Of a DNA stretch of 64,000 nucleotides, positions 1 to 8,101 are shown one piece after another (within the stretch, counting starts at the first letter, position 1; every line of letters begins with the position of its first letter). Both the position numbers and the translations under genes were made by a program. Where the stretch lies: positions 1 through 64,000 of the forward strand of contig CAKOVH010000004.1 in assembly GCA_934121885.1 (NCBI GenBank). The letters are read 5' to 3'. The stretch comes from an uncultured Clostridia bacterium. GTDB lineage: Bacteria; Bacillota; Clostridia; TANB77; CAG-508. The notes beneath the pieces were generated by a model. The model did not search any database, was not told the origin of the DNA, and saw only the letters and a list, made by a program, of their open reading frames with translations.

Positions 1-114
1 TATAAGATTGATTATGAAAATTGGAAAAAAGAAGCTAAAGAATTTATGGATGCCATTAGATCTGAGGAGAAAACTTACAAAGAGTTTGATAAATGGTTGG
101 ATAAAAATAAATAA
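1..114 (+). CDS. 3' end of unidentified gene
   Basis: An open frame runs from the first base to a TAA at 112-114 and encodes 37 residues rich in Lys, Glu and aromatic residues, ending in DKWLDKNK. The start lies outside the window, so I cannot identify the family. It is followed at once by a terminator hairpin, which supports a real gene end. It probably belongs to the same integrated element as the TIR cassette and integrase. Confidence 0.5.
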   Translation, partial: YKIDYENWKKEAKEFMDAIRSEEKTYKEFDKWLDKNK

Positions 115-147
115 AGGAAAAGTTCAATTGCTTTTCCTCTCTTTATA
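115..147 (+). terminator. Intrinsic terminator after partial gene
   Basis: Arms AGGAAAAG (115-122) and CTTTTCCT (131-138) form an 8-bp stem with an 8-base loop. A pyrimidine-rich tail with short T runs follows. It ends the partial gene at 1-114. Confidence 0.55.
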
Positions 148-202
148 TATAATTAATTTATGACCATTTTTCAACTTATTTTATATTTCATATCTATGTC
201 TA

Positions 203-889
203 TTATATTTCTTTGCAAATATTATACTCATCAATATTATCTAATCTTTCATAAGATTCATCTATATATTTGTCCATATTATTAATAAAATCTTTCCACT
301 TAACGGCTTTTATATAGCTGCATTCTCCAGAATATATTTTTTTATTTGAATCATTTTGGCATTCAGTTTGTGATTTATCCTTTTTATTAAATTTGTTTTC
401 TCTTAAAATTTTAAATAATTTATTCGTATAATGAGTTCTACAAAAAGAAAAGCAACATGTATGATCTTCTAAATAATAACTATATGAATCATTACTATCT
501 GGTAATACAACAGCTAGCATTGCATTAGTTTTACTTGTTACATCTTGTCCAGATTCATTTTTTCTTTTAGTTTCTTTAAGTGAATATGATATTTCCCATG
601 GTATCCATTGATTCCTATCACTTTTTCCTTCTTCTTTCATTTTGGGAGAAATAAAAACTATAGTTAGAGTACTATCATAAATTCTATTTTTTAATTTTTC
701 CCATATGGTATCTTCGCTTAAATTCGATAAATCTTCTCCTTCACTTTCTCCTTTAAAAATATGATTTGAACTATCTATTCTGTTTTCTAATTCGGTAACA
801 TAGTCTCTTACAGTAGAATTTTCTGAATAATTTAAATTTTTAACATCGTCATCTGCATATTTATATGATACAAATATTTTGTGTCCCAT
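203..889 (-). CDS. TIR-like (DUF1863-type) protein
   Basis: This protein of about 228 residues starts MGHKIFVSYKYAD, the opening beta strand of a TIR/DUF1863 fold. Later come a second strand ending TIVFISPKM and a PWEISYSL motif that carries the helix with the usual TIR acidic residue. TIR domains of this type either make NAD-derived signals or act as NADases in anti-phage systems such as Thoeris. I chose ATG at 889 rather than the upstream in-frame codon at 919 because AAGGAGA lies just before it and the longer form would overlap the upstream gene. It is the last gene of a three-gene operon, 14 bases after a second TIR gene. Family assignment is by motif recognition; the C-terminal 80 residues are unassigned. 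Confidence 0.75.
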   Translation of the reverse strand: MGHKIFVSYKYADDDVKNLNYSENSTVRDYVTELENRIDSSNHIFKGESEGEDLSNLSEDTIWEKLKNRIYDSTLTIVFISPKMKEEGKSDRNQWIPWEISYSLKETKRKNESGQDVTSKTNAMLAVVLPDSNDSYSYYLEDHTCCFSFCRTHYTNKLFKILRENKFNKKDKSQTECQNDSNKKIYSGECSYIKAVKWKDFINNMDKYIDESYERLDNIDEYNICKEI

Positions 890-903
890 TTTTTTCTCCT
901 TCC

Positions 904-1371
904 TTATTCTTCTATCCATTTTCCAAAGTTTTCATATCCATTGTCATTTATCCAATCATATGTCTTTGCTATCTGAAAGAAATATACATCTTCTCCATTT
1001 GAATTTTTTCCTAAACTTCCAAAAGTTGTATCACCTTTAGAAGATGTTAAACCAGTTCTCATATCTTTTATGTTATGTATATAAATTCCTATTATTTTAT
1101 TTCCTCTTTTATAACTTTGTTGAAGCTCATATCTAATGAATTTCCTATTACTAGTTTCTGCGCCTATTAACACAGCTGTAACGCTTGTTCCAATTAATTG
1201 TTCATCTATCCATTCATATACTGCCTTATCTCCTTTTGCTTTTATTTTCTCAAATTCTGCTTTATCTATAAATCCAGCATCCTTATTACCTCTTATAACC
1301 CAACTATTTCTAACAACATTTGCTCTATTTACATCATTATCATAATGAAAACTAAAAAATACATTTTTCAT
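904..1371 (-). CDS. ThsB-like TIR protein (DUF1863)
   Basis: This compact 155-residue single-domain protein starts MKNVFFSFHYDND, followed by a KGDKAVYEWIDEQL segment and TAVLIGAET, then RYELQQSYKRG and a GIYIHNIKD strand. These are the landmarks of the DUF1863/MTH538 TIR-like family, which includes ThsB of Thoeris. ThsB proteins sense phage infection and make a cyclic ADP-ribose-type signal that activates an effector. Here the neighbours are a second TIR protein downstream and a small membrane protein upstream, each 14 bases away, so the three are probably cotranscribed. No ThsA (SIR2 or macro-domain effector) is visible in the window; it could lie further left. Confidence 0.8.
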   Translation of the reverse strand: MKNVFFSFHYDNDVNRANVVRNSWVIRGNKDAGFIDKAEFEKIKAKGDKAVYEWIDEQLIGTSVTAVLIGAETSNRKFIRYELQQSYKRGNKIIGIYIHNIKDMRTGLTSSKGDTTFGSLGKNSNGEDVYFFQIAKTYDWINDNGYENFGKWIEE

Positions 1372-1385
1372 TTAACTTCACCTCT

Positions 1386-1862
1386 CTAGATAAATTTTAG
1401 TAAAATTGTAATACCAATAAATAATATATAAAATCCTATTACAGAAAAAGATCTTACAGCCTCTAACATAACAGCAAAAACTTCATATTTTAAATCTGTA
1501 TTTTTAGGATTCATACTATATATTTCTTTCTCATCTATTTGATTTTCATTTAATTTTTTTACAAAATTATTATATCTTTTTCTATACATTCTTTCAAAAG
1601 CCAAATAATAAGTATCCATAATCATTCCTACCAAAGCTATAATTAGTCCTACCCACCAATATCCTTTTAATTCTTTAACAGCTATTAGAATAGTAATGAA
1701 TATTGTATAAACCACTGCTATTAACGCTTTAATATTAGCACTATTTCCACCCATTCTGCTTATAACGTTTTGTAAGAATTCTAAATAAGCAACTACTGAT
1801 GAATGATCTTTTAAATCAATTATTTTCTCTTTTGCATTTATCTTTGTATTATCTTTTTCCAT
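1386..1862 (-). CDS. Small three-TM membrane protein of TIR cassette
   Basis: This 158-residue protein has a short charged N-terminus, a LQNVISRMGGNSA segment before the first membrane helix (about residues 62-80), a second helix (86-107) and a third at the C-terminus (138-158). A basic cytoplasmic stretch (RMYRKRYNNF) lies between helices two and three. An AAGGAG ribosome site precedes the ATG. It is the first gene of the operon with the two TIR proteins. Small multi-TM proteins are common effectors in nucleotide-signalling defence systems, so a membrane-disrupting role is a reasonable inference, but I do not recognise a named family with certainty. Confidence 0.7.
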   Translation of the reverse strand: MEKDNTKINAKEKIIDLKDHSSVVAYLEFLQNVISRMGGNSANIKALIAVVYTIFITILIAVKELKGYWWVGLIIALVGMIMDTYYLAFERMYRKRYNNFVKKLNENQIDEKEIYSMNPKNTDLKYEVFAVMLEAVRSFSVIGFYILFIGITILLKFI

Positions 1863-1888
1863 TTTTTCTTCTCCTTTTCTTTCGACAG

Positions 1889-1897
1889 ATTATATCA
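1889..1897 (-). promoter_or_regulatory. Extended -10 promoter of TIR operon
   Basis: Reading on the minus strand, TGA precedes a perfect TATAAT (an extended -10), about 27 bases upstream of the membrane-protein start codon. No good -35 box is seen at 17 bases, which is usual for extended -10 promoters. Confidence 0.5.
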
Positions 1898-2008
1898 TAT
1901 TTTCTGTAAATAATCCAGTATTTTCAAGTAATTTTAGCTTTCAAATTTTCGACATTTTTTTACATTTTATTACATTTATAAATTTTTTAAGTTTCTTTTT
2001 GAAATCTA

Positions 2009-2049
2009 TTGCATTTTGTTAACTATTATTATATAACATCTTTGTTAAC
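2009..2049 (+). promoter_or_regulatory. Integrase promoter with paired TTTGTTAAC sites
   Basis: TTGCAT (2009-2014) and TATAAC (2032-2037) are 17 bases apart. TTTGTTAAC occurs at 2015-2023, inside the spacer, and again at 2041-2049, just after the -10. GTTAAC is self-complementary. Two copies 26 bases apart flanking the -10 fit a repressor operator for the integrase gene; this is inference. Confidence 0.35.
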
Positions 2050-2106
2050 AATTATACACAAACTCCTCCCACCCATAGGTATGCTTGAAAGGAGGTGAAA
2101 TAAGTA

Positions 2107-3297
2107 ATGGCTGGGAGTATAGAAAAAAGAGGAAAAAACAGTTACAGGCTAACAGTATCCGAAGGATTTGACCTGAATGGAAAACCAATGATACACAGAA
2201 AAACAGTACACGGAACTAAAAAAGATGCAGAAGTTGAACTAGCAAAATTTGTTACTGAAGTACAAAATGGTTTAGTTATAGATGGTAAATCTCTCAAATT
2301 TTCTGAATTTACAGAAATATGGAAAAGAGATTATGGCTCAAAAGAACTTGCTCCATCAACATATAAAAGATATTGCAGAATGTTAGAAACAAGACTTTTA
2401 CCATACTTTGGTCATTTCTATATCAACAAAATTAAAACAACAGACATTATGAAATTCTATGATTTACTTGAAAAAGATACTCAGTTAGTTAGAAAAAAAG
2501 GTAACAATGGTTCAAAAACAAAAAAGCCCTTATCTGGTAAAACAATTTTAGAACATCACAGATTATTAAGAGCAATGCTTCACAAAGCAGTTTATTGGCA
2601 ATTAATAGTGGCGAATCCTGCTGAACGTGTTCAACCACCTAAAGCTAGAAAACCAAAAAGAAGATCTTATGATGATGAACAAACTAAGATATTACTAGAA
2701 AATTTAGAACTGTTATCTAGCGAAGATACTAAATACAAGGTTGCAATCATTCTTACAGTATTTACTGGAGTTAGATTATGTGAATTAATGGGACTTGACT
2801 GGGAAAATATTGATTTCAAGAATAAAGAAATAACTGTAAACAAATCAAGTCGATATTTAGCAAGTACAGGAGTTTATACAAAACCACCTAAAACACCTAG
2901 TTCTTTTAGACATATTTCTATACCTGATTCTGTCATCGAAATACTAGAGAAATATAAAATATGGTATGATAGTCAAAAAGAGCTTTGTGGCGAATTCTGG
3001 GAAGAATCTAATAGGTTATTTATACAAGATAATGGCAAACCTATGCATCCCGATACAGTAAGTAAATGGTTTGTTAAATTTGTTCAAAAGATAGGACTAC
3101 CTTATTTGAATTTTCATGGTATCAGACATACAAATGCTACTCTACTTATTTCACAAAATGTTGATGTAGCAGTTGTAGCTGCAAGATTAGGACATGCTCA
3201 AATTAGCACAACATTTAATTTCTATGTCCATCCACTTGCTTCTCATAATAGAAGTGCAGGTATAGTCTTGCAAAATTTATTAGTAGATAAAAACTAA
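2107..3297 (+). CDS. Tyrosine-recombinase integrase
   Basis: This 396-residue site-specific recombinase inserts or excises the element that carries it. It has an arm-type DNA-binding N-terminus (about 1-60, with GTKKDAEVEL), a SAM-like core-binding domain (about 65-170) and a catalytic domain. Catalytic residues visible are R223 (TGVRLCELMGL), H337 and R340 (HGIRHTNA), the LGHAQIS box and Y373. All are present and the frame is intact, so it should be active. A perfect AAAGGAGGTGA ribosome site supports the ATG at 2107. The gene ends about 190 bases from the 3' end of the initiator tRNA gene, the usual arrangement for tRNA-targeting integrative elements; the element therefore extends to the left. 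Confidence 0.93.
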   Translation: MAGSIEKRGKNSYRLTVSEGFDLNGKPMIHRKTVHGTKKDAEVELAKFVTEVQNGLVIDGKSLKFSEFTEIWKRDYGSKELAPSTYKRYCRMLETRLLPYFGHFYINKIKTTDIMKFYDLLEKDTQLVRKKGNNGSKTKKPLSGKTILEHHRLLRAMLHKAVYWQLIVANPAERVQPPKARKPKRRSYDDEQTKILLENLELLSSEDTKYKVAIILTVFTGVRLCELMGLDWENIDFKNKEITVNKSSRYLASTGVYTKPPKTPSSFRHISIPDSVIEILEKYKIWYDSQKELCGEFWEESNRLFIQDNGKPMHPDTVSKWFVKFVQKIGLPYLNFHGIRHTNATLLISQNVDVAVVAARLGHAQISTTFNFYVHPLASHNRSAGIVLQNLLVDKN

Positions 3298-3400
3298 TAT
3301 ACTTATCAGCTAAAACTCTTGATTTCAATAAGTTCAAAAATTGCTTTTTTAAAATTGTAAATGAGGATTTATGCTATTTTATGAGCTTTATAAAAGCTTG

Positions 3401-3439
3401 TGTCCCCAATCTGTCCCCATTTACGTCAAAATTACGTCA
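3401..3439. repeat. Two pairs of short direct repeats beside att site
   Basis: TGTCCCCA occurs at 3401-3408 and 3412-3419, and TTACGTCA at 3421-3428 and 3432-3439, both pairs with an 11-base period. They sit between the integrase gene and the tRNA. Arm-type integrase or excisionase sites are often such close direct repeats; that role is inferred. Confidence 0.5.
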
Positions 3440-3444
3440 GAGAC

Positions 3445-3478
3445 AAAAAAATAAGAGTCAACAATCTCTTGCGACTCT
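3445..3478 (-). terminator. Terminator of tRNA-fMet
   Basis: Arms AGAGTC (3454-3459) and GACTCT (3473-3478) pair. Read on the minus strand the stem is followed by ATTTTTTT (3453-3446). It lies just after the tRNA 3' end on that strand. Confidence 0.65.
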
Positions 3479-3489
3479 AATAAATTCTT

Positions 3490-3565
<76 letters not shown>

Positions 3566-3604
3566 ATATATTGATGTAGCACTAAATTTTCTAGCTACTT
3601 TGTT

Positions 3605-3633
3605 AGTATACATCTTCTAGCGCCATTTGTCAA
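3605..3633 (-). promoter_or_regulatory. Promoter of tRNA-fMet
   Basis: On the minus strand TTGACA (3633-3628) and TATACT (3610-3605) are separated by exactly 17 bases, about 40 bases before the tRNA 5' end. This is near-consensus for sigma-A. Confidence 0.85.
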
Positions 3634-3785
3634 TACATAGATAAAATTTTTATCCATTTACCAATATTTTATTCCATTTTTGCAAAGATATTCCTATTTT
3701 TTGGTTAAATACCTATCGCAATATGCATGCTTATATGAAATTATTTACTTTTTTAATTTCAAGATAATATTATAAGCTTCTTCTG

Positions 3786-4448
3786 TCAAATACAAATATA
3801 TTCTTTTATATTAGTAAATTTGGAATCTCCAATTCCTTTTACATTTTGAACATCTTCTACTTTTTCAAATTTTCCATTTGAATTTCTGTATTCAATAATT
3901 CTAACTGCAAGTGCTGGTCCAACTCCTGGTAAGGTTTCCAATTCTTCTTGATTTGCACTATTTATATTCACTTTCTTTATTCCTCCTTTTACATTACTTT
4001 CTTTTCCTGTGTCTTTCAATACATTTTCTCCACTGTCTGTAATAATATACTGAATTTCAGATATTTTTTCATTTTTATTTGGAATGTATATTTTTTGTCC
4101 ATCCTCTAAAACATATGCTAAATTTACCTTATCTAGTGCAGCATCTTTGGTACTTCCTCCAGCTTCCTTTATGGCATCTGCAATTCTTGCTCCTTCATCT
4201 AAATATACAAGTCCTGAATTTTTTACCTGCCCTGTTATGTGTATTACTATTTTCCTTTTTTCATTTTCAATATTATCTTCTATTTTATTTTCTATTTTGT
4301 TTTCTATAGTATTTGGCTCTAAAATATCTTGTTCTTCATATTCACTATTATTTGACATTACTGCATACGCGATAATACCACATATAAGTGCAATTAAGAT
4401 TATTAAAATGATTTTTTGTGTATTATTTAATTTTTTTATAAATTCCAT
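3786..4448 (-). CDS. comEA: ComEA-like DNA-binding protein
   Basis: This 220-residue membrane-anchored protein resembles ComEA, the receptor that binds double-stranded DNA outside the membrane during natural competence. It has one N-terminal TM helix (about 12-30), an acidic linker, an SLBB domain (about 67-130, with IVIHITGQVKNSG and AYVLEDGQKIYIP) and a C-terminal helix-hairpin-helix pair (about 157-220, with ELETLPGVGPALA and VKGIGDSKF). Length and order match the family. AAGGAGGAA precedes the ATG. The usual comEB/comEC partners are not adjacent. The gene is divergent from the dac gene at 4546. A membrane nuclease that could also serve DNA uptake is encoded at 20436. Confidence 0.9.
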   Translation of the reverse strand: MEFIKKLNNTQKIILIILIALICGIIAYAVMSNNSEYEEQDILEPNTIENKIENKIEDNIENEKRKIVIHITGQVKNSGLVYLDEGARIADAIKEAGGSTKDAALDKVNLAYVLEDGQKIYIPNKNEKISEIQYIITDSGENVLKDTGKESNVKGGIKKVNINSANQEELETLPGVGPALAVRIIEYRNSNGKFEKVEDVQNVKGIGDSKFTNIKEYICI

Positions 4449-4486
4449 AAAATTATATTCCTCCTTAGAAAATAACGATTTTTGTA

Positions 4487-4515
4487 TTGAAATTTTGTTT
4501 AAAATAATATATATT
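4487..4515 (+). promoter_or_regulatory. Promoter of D,D-carboxypeptidase gene
   Basis: TTGAAA (4487-4492) and TATATT (4510-4515) are 17 bases apart, 30 bases before the start codon. Confidence 0.55.
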
Positions 4516-4545
4516 AATAAATAGGTTTTTTAAGGAGATAATGTA

Positions 4546-5928
4546 ATGAGTTTACACAATTTAAAACATACTTTATTAATACTATTTTTAATGATAATTA
4601 CTCTTTTGGGTTTTATACATCCTGTATTGGCGGTTGATAGTAACAATTCTCAAAAAGATATAAATATAAATGATATAACTACAAATTCGTCTTCCTGCTT
4701 GTTGATGGATGCCAAAACAGGTAAAATTATTTATGCTAAAAATGCTTACGAGAAAATGTATCCTGCAAGTACTACAAAGTTAATGACAGCTATTTTAACA
4801 TTAGAAAACTGTAAATTAACAGATACAGCTATAGTTAGTCATAATGCAATATACTCTATACCTGTTGGATATTCTCATGCAAGTTTAAAAGAAGATGAAG
4901 AACTAACAATAGAACAATTACTAAATGTACTATTAATTCCTTCTGCAAATGATGCTGCAATAGTGCTTGCAGAACATATATCTGGCTCTGTTGAGGAATT
5001 TAGTAAATTGATGAATGAAAAGGCTAAAAGTCTTGGATGTCTAAATACTAATTTTGTTAATCCTAATGGTATTCAAAATAAAAATCATTACTCAACAGCA
5101 TATGATTTAGCTTTAATTGGTAAATATGCTTTAAAGTTTCCAGATATTAAAAGAATTGCAATGGTAAAACAATATACACTTCCTACAACTAATAAATATG
5201 ATAAAACTGATAGAATATTTAATGCTACAAATGGACTTATTAATGATGATGTATTAAATAAAAACTATTATGAGTATGCCACTGGTCTAAAAACTGGTTA
5301 TACAGATGCTTCTGGGTATTGTATAGTTTCTACTGCAAAAAAAGATGATAAAGAATTAATTGCAGTAATTTTAAATAGCGATTCTATAAGCAAAAGATAC
5401 TCAGATTGTAAAACATTATTTAACTATGGATTTAATAATTATGGATATAATACAATTCAAGATGAAAAAGCTGTTGTAAAACAAGTAGAAATTGAAAACG
5501 GATCAAAATCATCAAAGAATTTAAATGTAGCTGTTAAAGATAAAATTGAAGTATTTACAAAGAATGATACTGACTTATCTAAACTAGAGCCAACTATTGA
5601 AATAAATGAAAATTTAAAAGCACCTCTTGCAGAAAATACTGTTATAGGTAAAATAACATATAATATTGATGGTGAAGAAATTACATCTGATCTTATAGCT
5701 GGTGGTTCAGTATATCCTTCAGATTTTGAAATCACAATATTTCGTATACTATTATTATTTCTTATTTTATATGCAATTTTCAAATTGCTAAAACATATTT
5801 CTAAGAAAAAGCCAAACAATAAAAATAGTTCTAATAAAAGGATAAAGTCAAAAAGTTCAAGTAAAGAACATACTTCTCATAAAGGAAAAGGAAAATTAAA
5901 ATTTACTCAAATAAATGATTATTTATAA
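4546..5928 (+). CDS. D-alanyl-D-alanine carboxypeptidase (DacF type)
   Basis: This 460-residue penicillin-binding protein trims the terminal D-Ala from peptidoglycan stem peptides outside the membrane. All three active-site motifs are visible: S75-TTK78 (SxxK), S133-AN (SxN) and K249-TG. It has an N-terminal signal peptide (about 8-30) and, at the C-terminus, a beta-rich domain followed by a TM helix (about 395-412, FRILLLFLILYAIF) and a very basic tail. The C-terminal helix is a true TM segment rather than the amphipathic anchor of E. coli PBP5. AAGGAGATAATGTA precedes the ATG. A strong terminator follows. Confidence 0.93.
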   Translation: MSLHNLKHTLLILFLMIITLLGFIHPVLAVDSNNSQKDININDITTNSSSCLLMDAKTGKIIYAKNAYEKMYPASTTKLMTAILTLENCKLTDTAIVSHNAIYSIPVGYSHASLKEDEELTIEQLLNVLLIPSANDAAIVLAEHISGSVEEFSKLMNEKAKSLGCLNTNFVNPNGIQNKNHYSTAYDLALIGKYALKFPDIKRIAMVKQYTLPTTNKYDKTDRIFNATNGLINDDVLNKNYYEYATGLKTGYTDASGYCIVSTAKKDDKELIAVILNSDSISKRYSDCKTLFNYGFNNYGYNTIQDEKAVVKQVEIENGSKSSKNLNVAVKDKIEVFTKNDTDLSKLEPTIEINENLKAPLAENTVIGKITYNIDGEEITSDLIAGGSVYPSDFEITIFRILLLFLILYAIFKLLKHISKKKPNNKNSSNKRIKSKSSSKEHTSHKGKGKLKFTQINDYL

Positions 5929-5957
5929 TAAGAATTAAATTAATTGAAAAAAGTTTT

Positions 5958-5995
5958 AGAAAAAGTATGATATTTAAATCATACTTTTTCTTTTA
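5958..5995 (+). terminator. Terminator between convergent genes
   Basis: A perfect 14-bp stem (5958-5971 with 5978-5991) with a 6-base loop is followed by CTTTT. It lies between the convergent dac and LCP genes and could serve both strands. Confidence 0.8.
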
Positions 5996-6006
5996 TGATT
6001 AAAATT

Positions 6007-7368
6007 CTAAGAAATATAATCTGTACCTATAATAATTGTAATAGTAATATCTTCGCTTTCTTTTCCTTCATGTGTTTCATTTAAATCTGTAATTTGTAAG
6101 ATATCTTTTTTTACAGAGTCTTCAATAGCTTTTCTTTCAATTACAACTGTATTTGCGGCAGTAGTTGTTTTTCCTTCTTTACTAACTGTATATCCTGCTG
6201 CTTTAAGTTCAGCTTTCATTTCTTTTAGATTATTGCTATTTCCGCTTCCATTTAGTATTTCTATCTTTATTTTTGCTTTTTCTTCAGGTGTAAGTTCATT
6301 CTTTTTAGTTACAGTTGTTTTTTCTACTTCTGAATTTGAGTCTTCAGTAGAAGTATTTGTGATTTCATTTTTATCTGTGCTGTTTGTATTATCATTATTT
6401 TCGCTATTGTCTTTTTCTTCACTTCTTGTATAGAATAAATTATTAATTACCTCTTTAGCTTCGTCTTCATAAACAGAATAAATCCATACTCCATTTGCAA
6501 CTTCTGCTATACCTGGTAATTTATCAGTTTTAAGCTTGTCCATGTTAAATTCAACTGCATATGGTACATAGTCTTTAACTGCATCAAAGTCTAAATTTGT
6601 ACTTACATAATTTTTTGCTATATCAATAAATCCCGGTATTTTAGTTAAGTTTGCAGGAACTAATGTCTGTTTTGCAAGTGCTTTTAAAAATTCTCTTTGT
6701 GTTCTCATTCTTCCTATATCTTCTATACCATATTCATAAGGATAGGTGGTTCCATTATTGTTATGTCTAAATCTTACTACTTGTTCAGCTTTGTCTCCAT
6801 CTAATAGTTGTTCTCCTGCTTTAAGATTAATATGTAAGTTTTGTTTTCTATCATCATATTTCATATCTATTGGAACATTAAATGTTACTCCACCAATTTC
6901 ATCTACCAATGCTCTAAGTGCTTCTGTGTCAACAGTTACATAGTATTTAACATCTATTCCTGTTAAGTTTCTTACATGTTTTAATACTTTCTCTGGGCTT
7001 ATTTGATATATTGCATTTATTTTATCCCAAGATGATGCAGAACTTTTACTTTCACCTATAAATGTATCTCTTGGAATTGATAGCATTGCAGCTTCTTGTG
7101 TTTTTGGATCATATGATGCTAAAATTAGTGTATCTGTTAAGTTCTGGCTTTTTCCAAGTAATAAACAATACATTTTTGGAAGTTTGTTAACAGTATTTTC
7201 ATCATGTCCTAATATTGTAGCAATAACACCAGTTTTTCCTCCACCCATTTTTTGAACTCTATAAGCAAAAAATCCAATTGCAATAGCTAAAATTATCAAA
7301 ATAATTAATAATATTTTTCTTCCATTTTTTCTTTTTATTTTTTCATTCGATTTATTTTTTGTTTTCAC
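6007..7368 (-). CDS. LytR-CpsA-Psr family wall-polymer ligase
   Basis: This 453-residue protein belongs to the LCP family, which transfers undecaprenyl-linked polymers (teichoic acid or capsule) onto peptidoglycan. Order: a very basic N-terminus, one TM helix (about 17-38), an LCP domain with SIPRDTF, a DKINAIY segment, RFRHNNNGT and IGRMRTQREFL (the Arg-rich lipid-phosphate site), then a Thr/Ser/Asn linker and a C-terminal LytR_C domain (KIEILNGSG to the end). I place the start at GTG 7368, preceded by AGGAG at 10 bases; the longer frame to 7416 would place that site inside the gene. It follows cvpA by 77 bases on the same strand. Confidence 0.92.
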   Translation of the reverse strand: MKTKNKSNEKIKRKNGRKILLIILIILAIAIGFFAYRVQKMGGGKTGVIATILGHDENTVNKLPKMYCLLLGKSQNLTDTLILASYDPKTQEAAMLSIPRDTFIGESKSSASSWDKINAIYQISPEKVLKHVRNLTGIDVKYYVTVDTEALRALVDEIGGVTFNVPIDMKYDDRKQNLHINLKAGEQLLDGDKAEQVVRFRHNNNGTTYPYEYGIEDIGRMRTQREFLKALAKQTLVPANLTKIPGFIDIAKNYVSTNLDFDAVKDYVPYAVEFNMDKLKTDKLPGIAEVANGVWIYSVYEDEAKEVINNLFYTRSEEKDNSENNDNTNSTDKNEITNTSTEDSNSEVEKTTVTKKNELTPEEKAKIKIEILNGSGNSNNLKEMKAELKAAGYTVSKEGKTTTAANTVVIERKAIEDSVKKDILQITDLNETHEGKESEDITITIIIGTDYIS

Positions 7369-7445
7369 GTTTTCTACACTCCTAAAAAGTTTTTTTGTTA
7401 CATATGAGTATATCAAAATCTTATTTAAATATCAATAATTTACTA

Positions 7446-8090
7446 TTAAAATATAATCTTTAATAATAAATTATTTTGATACATAAATCCACCTATATAT
7501 GATTTATTTATATCTTGTTGTAAATTACCTTTTGTTACAGGTGTTATGAAAGATATTACAGCTAATGCAAAATACACAATAATTAATCCTTCTAAAGCTC
7601 CATATATAATTCCACCTAATTTATCAAATTGTTTTATAACAGGTAATTTTGCTATAAGACTTGTAATAAATTTTAATAGTATTAATACTATTCTTGCCGC
7701 TATAAATAACGCAATCCAAGTTCCTGCCTTTACAATTGTTTGTGCAACATCTTTTGCTGCTATATCTGCAATATTTTCTTTTGCATTATTTGCAACTTCT
7801 TCTACTTTACTATTTATATAATCAGTCATTGCCTCTGGTATTTCTTCGTCTTTTTGTTCTTTATTATCAGATGATACGATTATATTTCTAACCCATTTTT
7901 CTAAATCATCATCTATATTTGTATTTTTTATAATAAAATTAGATACTGGTATAAATAATGTAAAAGCAATTACAAGTGATAATACAAAAGATAAAATTTT
8001 AATTAAACATCCTGTTAATCCCTTTACATATCCAACAATAATACATATTGCAAGTATTGCAATAATTACTAAATCAATAATAACTGACAC
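7446..8090 (-). CDS. cvpA: CvpA family membrane protein
   Basis: This 214-residue protein has about four hydrophobic helices, opening with the typical CvpA start IIDLVIIAILAICIIVGYVKG. The middle holds a polar, partly helical domain, and the final helices include GGIIYGALEGLIIVYF. CvpA proteins are inner-membrane proteins linked to envelope homeostasis; exact activity is unresolved. A short 11-base gap to the upstream DUF5711 gene suggests cotranscription. Confidence 0.85.
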   Translation of the reverse strand: MSVIIDLVIIAILAICIIVGYVKGLTGCLIKILSFVLSLVIAFTLFIPVSNFIIKNTNIDDDLEKWVRNIIVSSDNKEQKDEEIPEAMTDYINSKVEEVANNAKENIADIAAKDVAQTIVKAGTWIALFIAARIVLILLKFITSLIAKLPVIKQFDKLGGIIYGALEGLIIVYFALAVISFITPVTKGNLQQDINKSYIGGFMYQNNLLLKIIF

Positions 8091-8101
8091 TTTTCTTCCT
8101 C

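Noticed and set aside
1136..1389. Plus-strand frames opposite the ThsB-like TIR gene
   Set aside because: Hydrophobic, low-complexity translations with no ribosome site; shadows of the TIR gene.
1921..1990. Repeated ACATTTT-type units before the integrase as a CRISPR or iteron array
   Set aside because: Units are short, irregular and close to background in such AT-rich DNA.
4079..4524. Plus-strand frames opposite comEA
   Set aside because: No family motif and no ribosome site; comEA is clear on the other strand.
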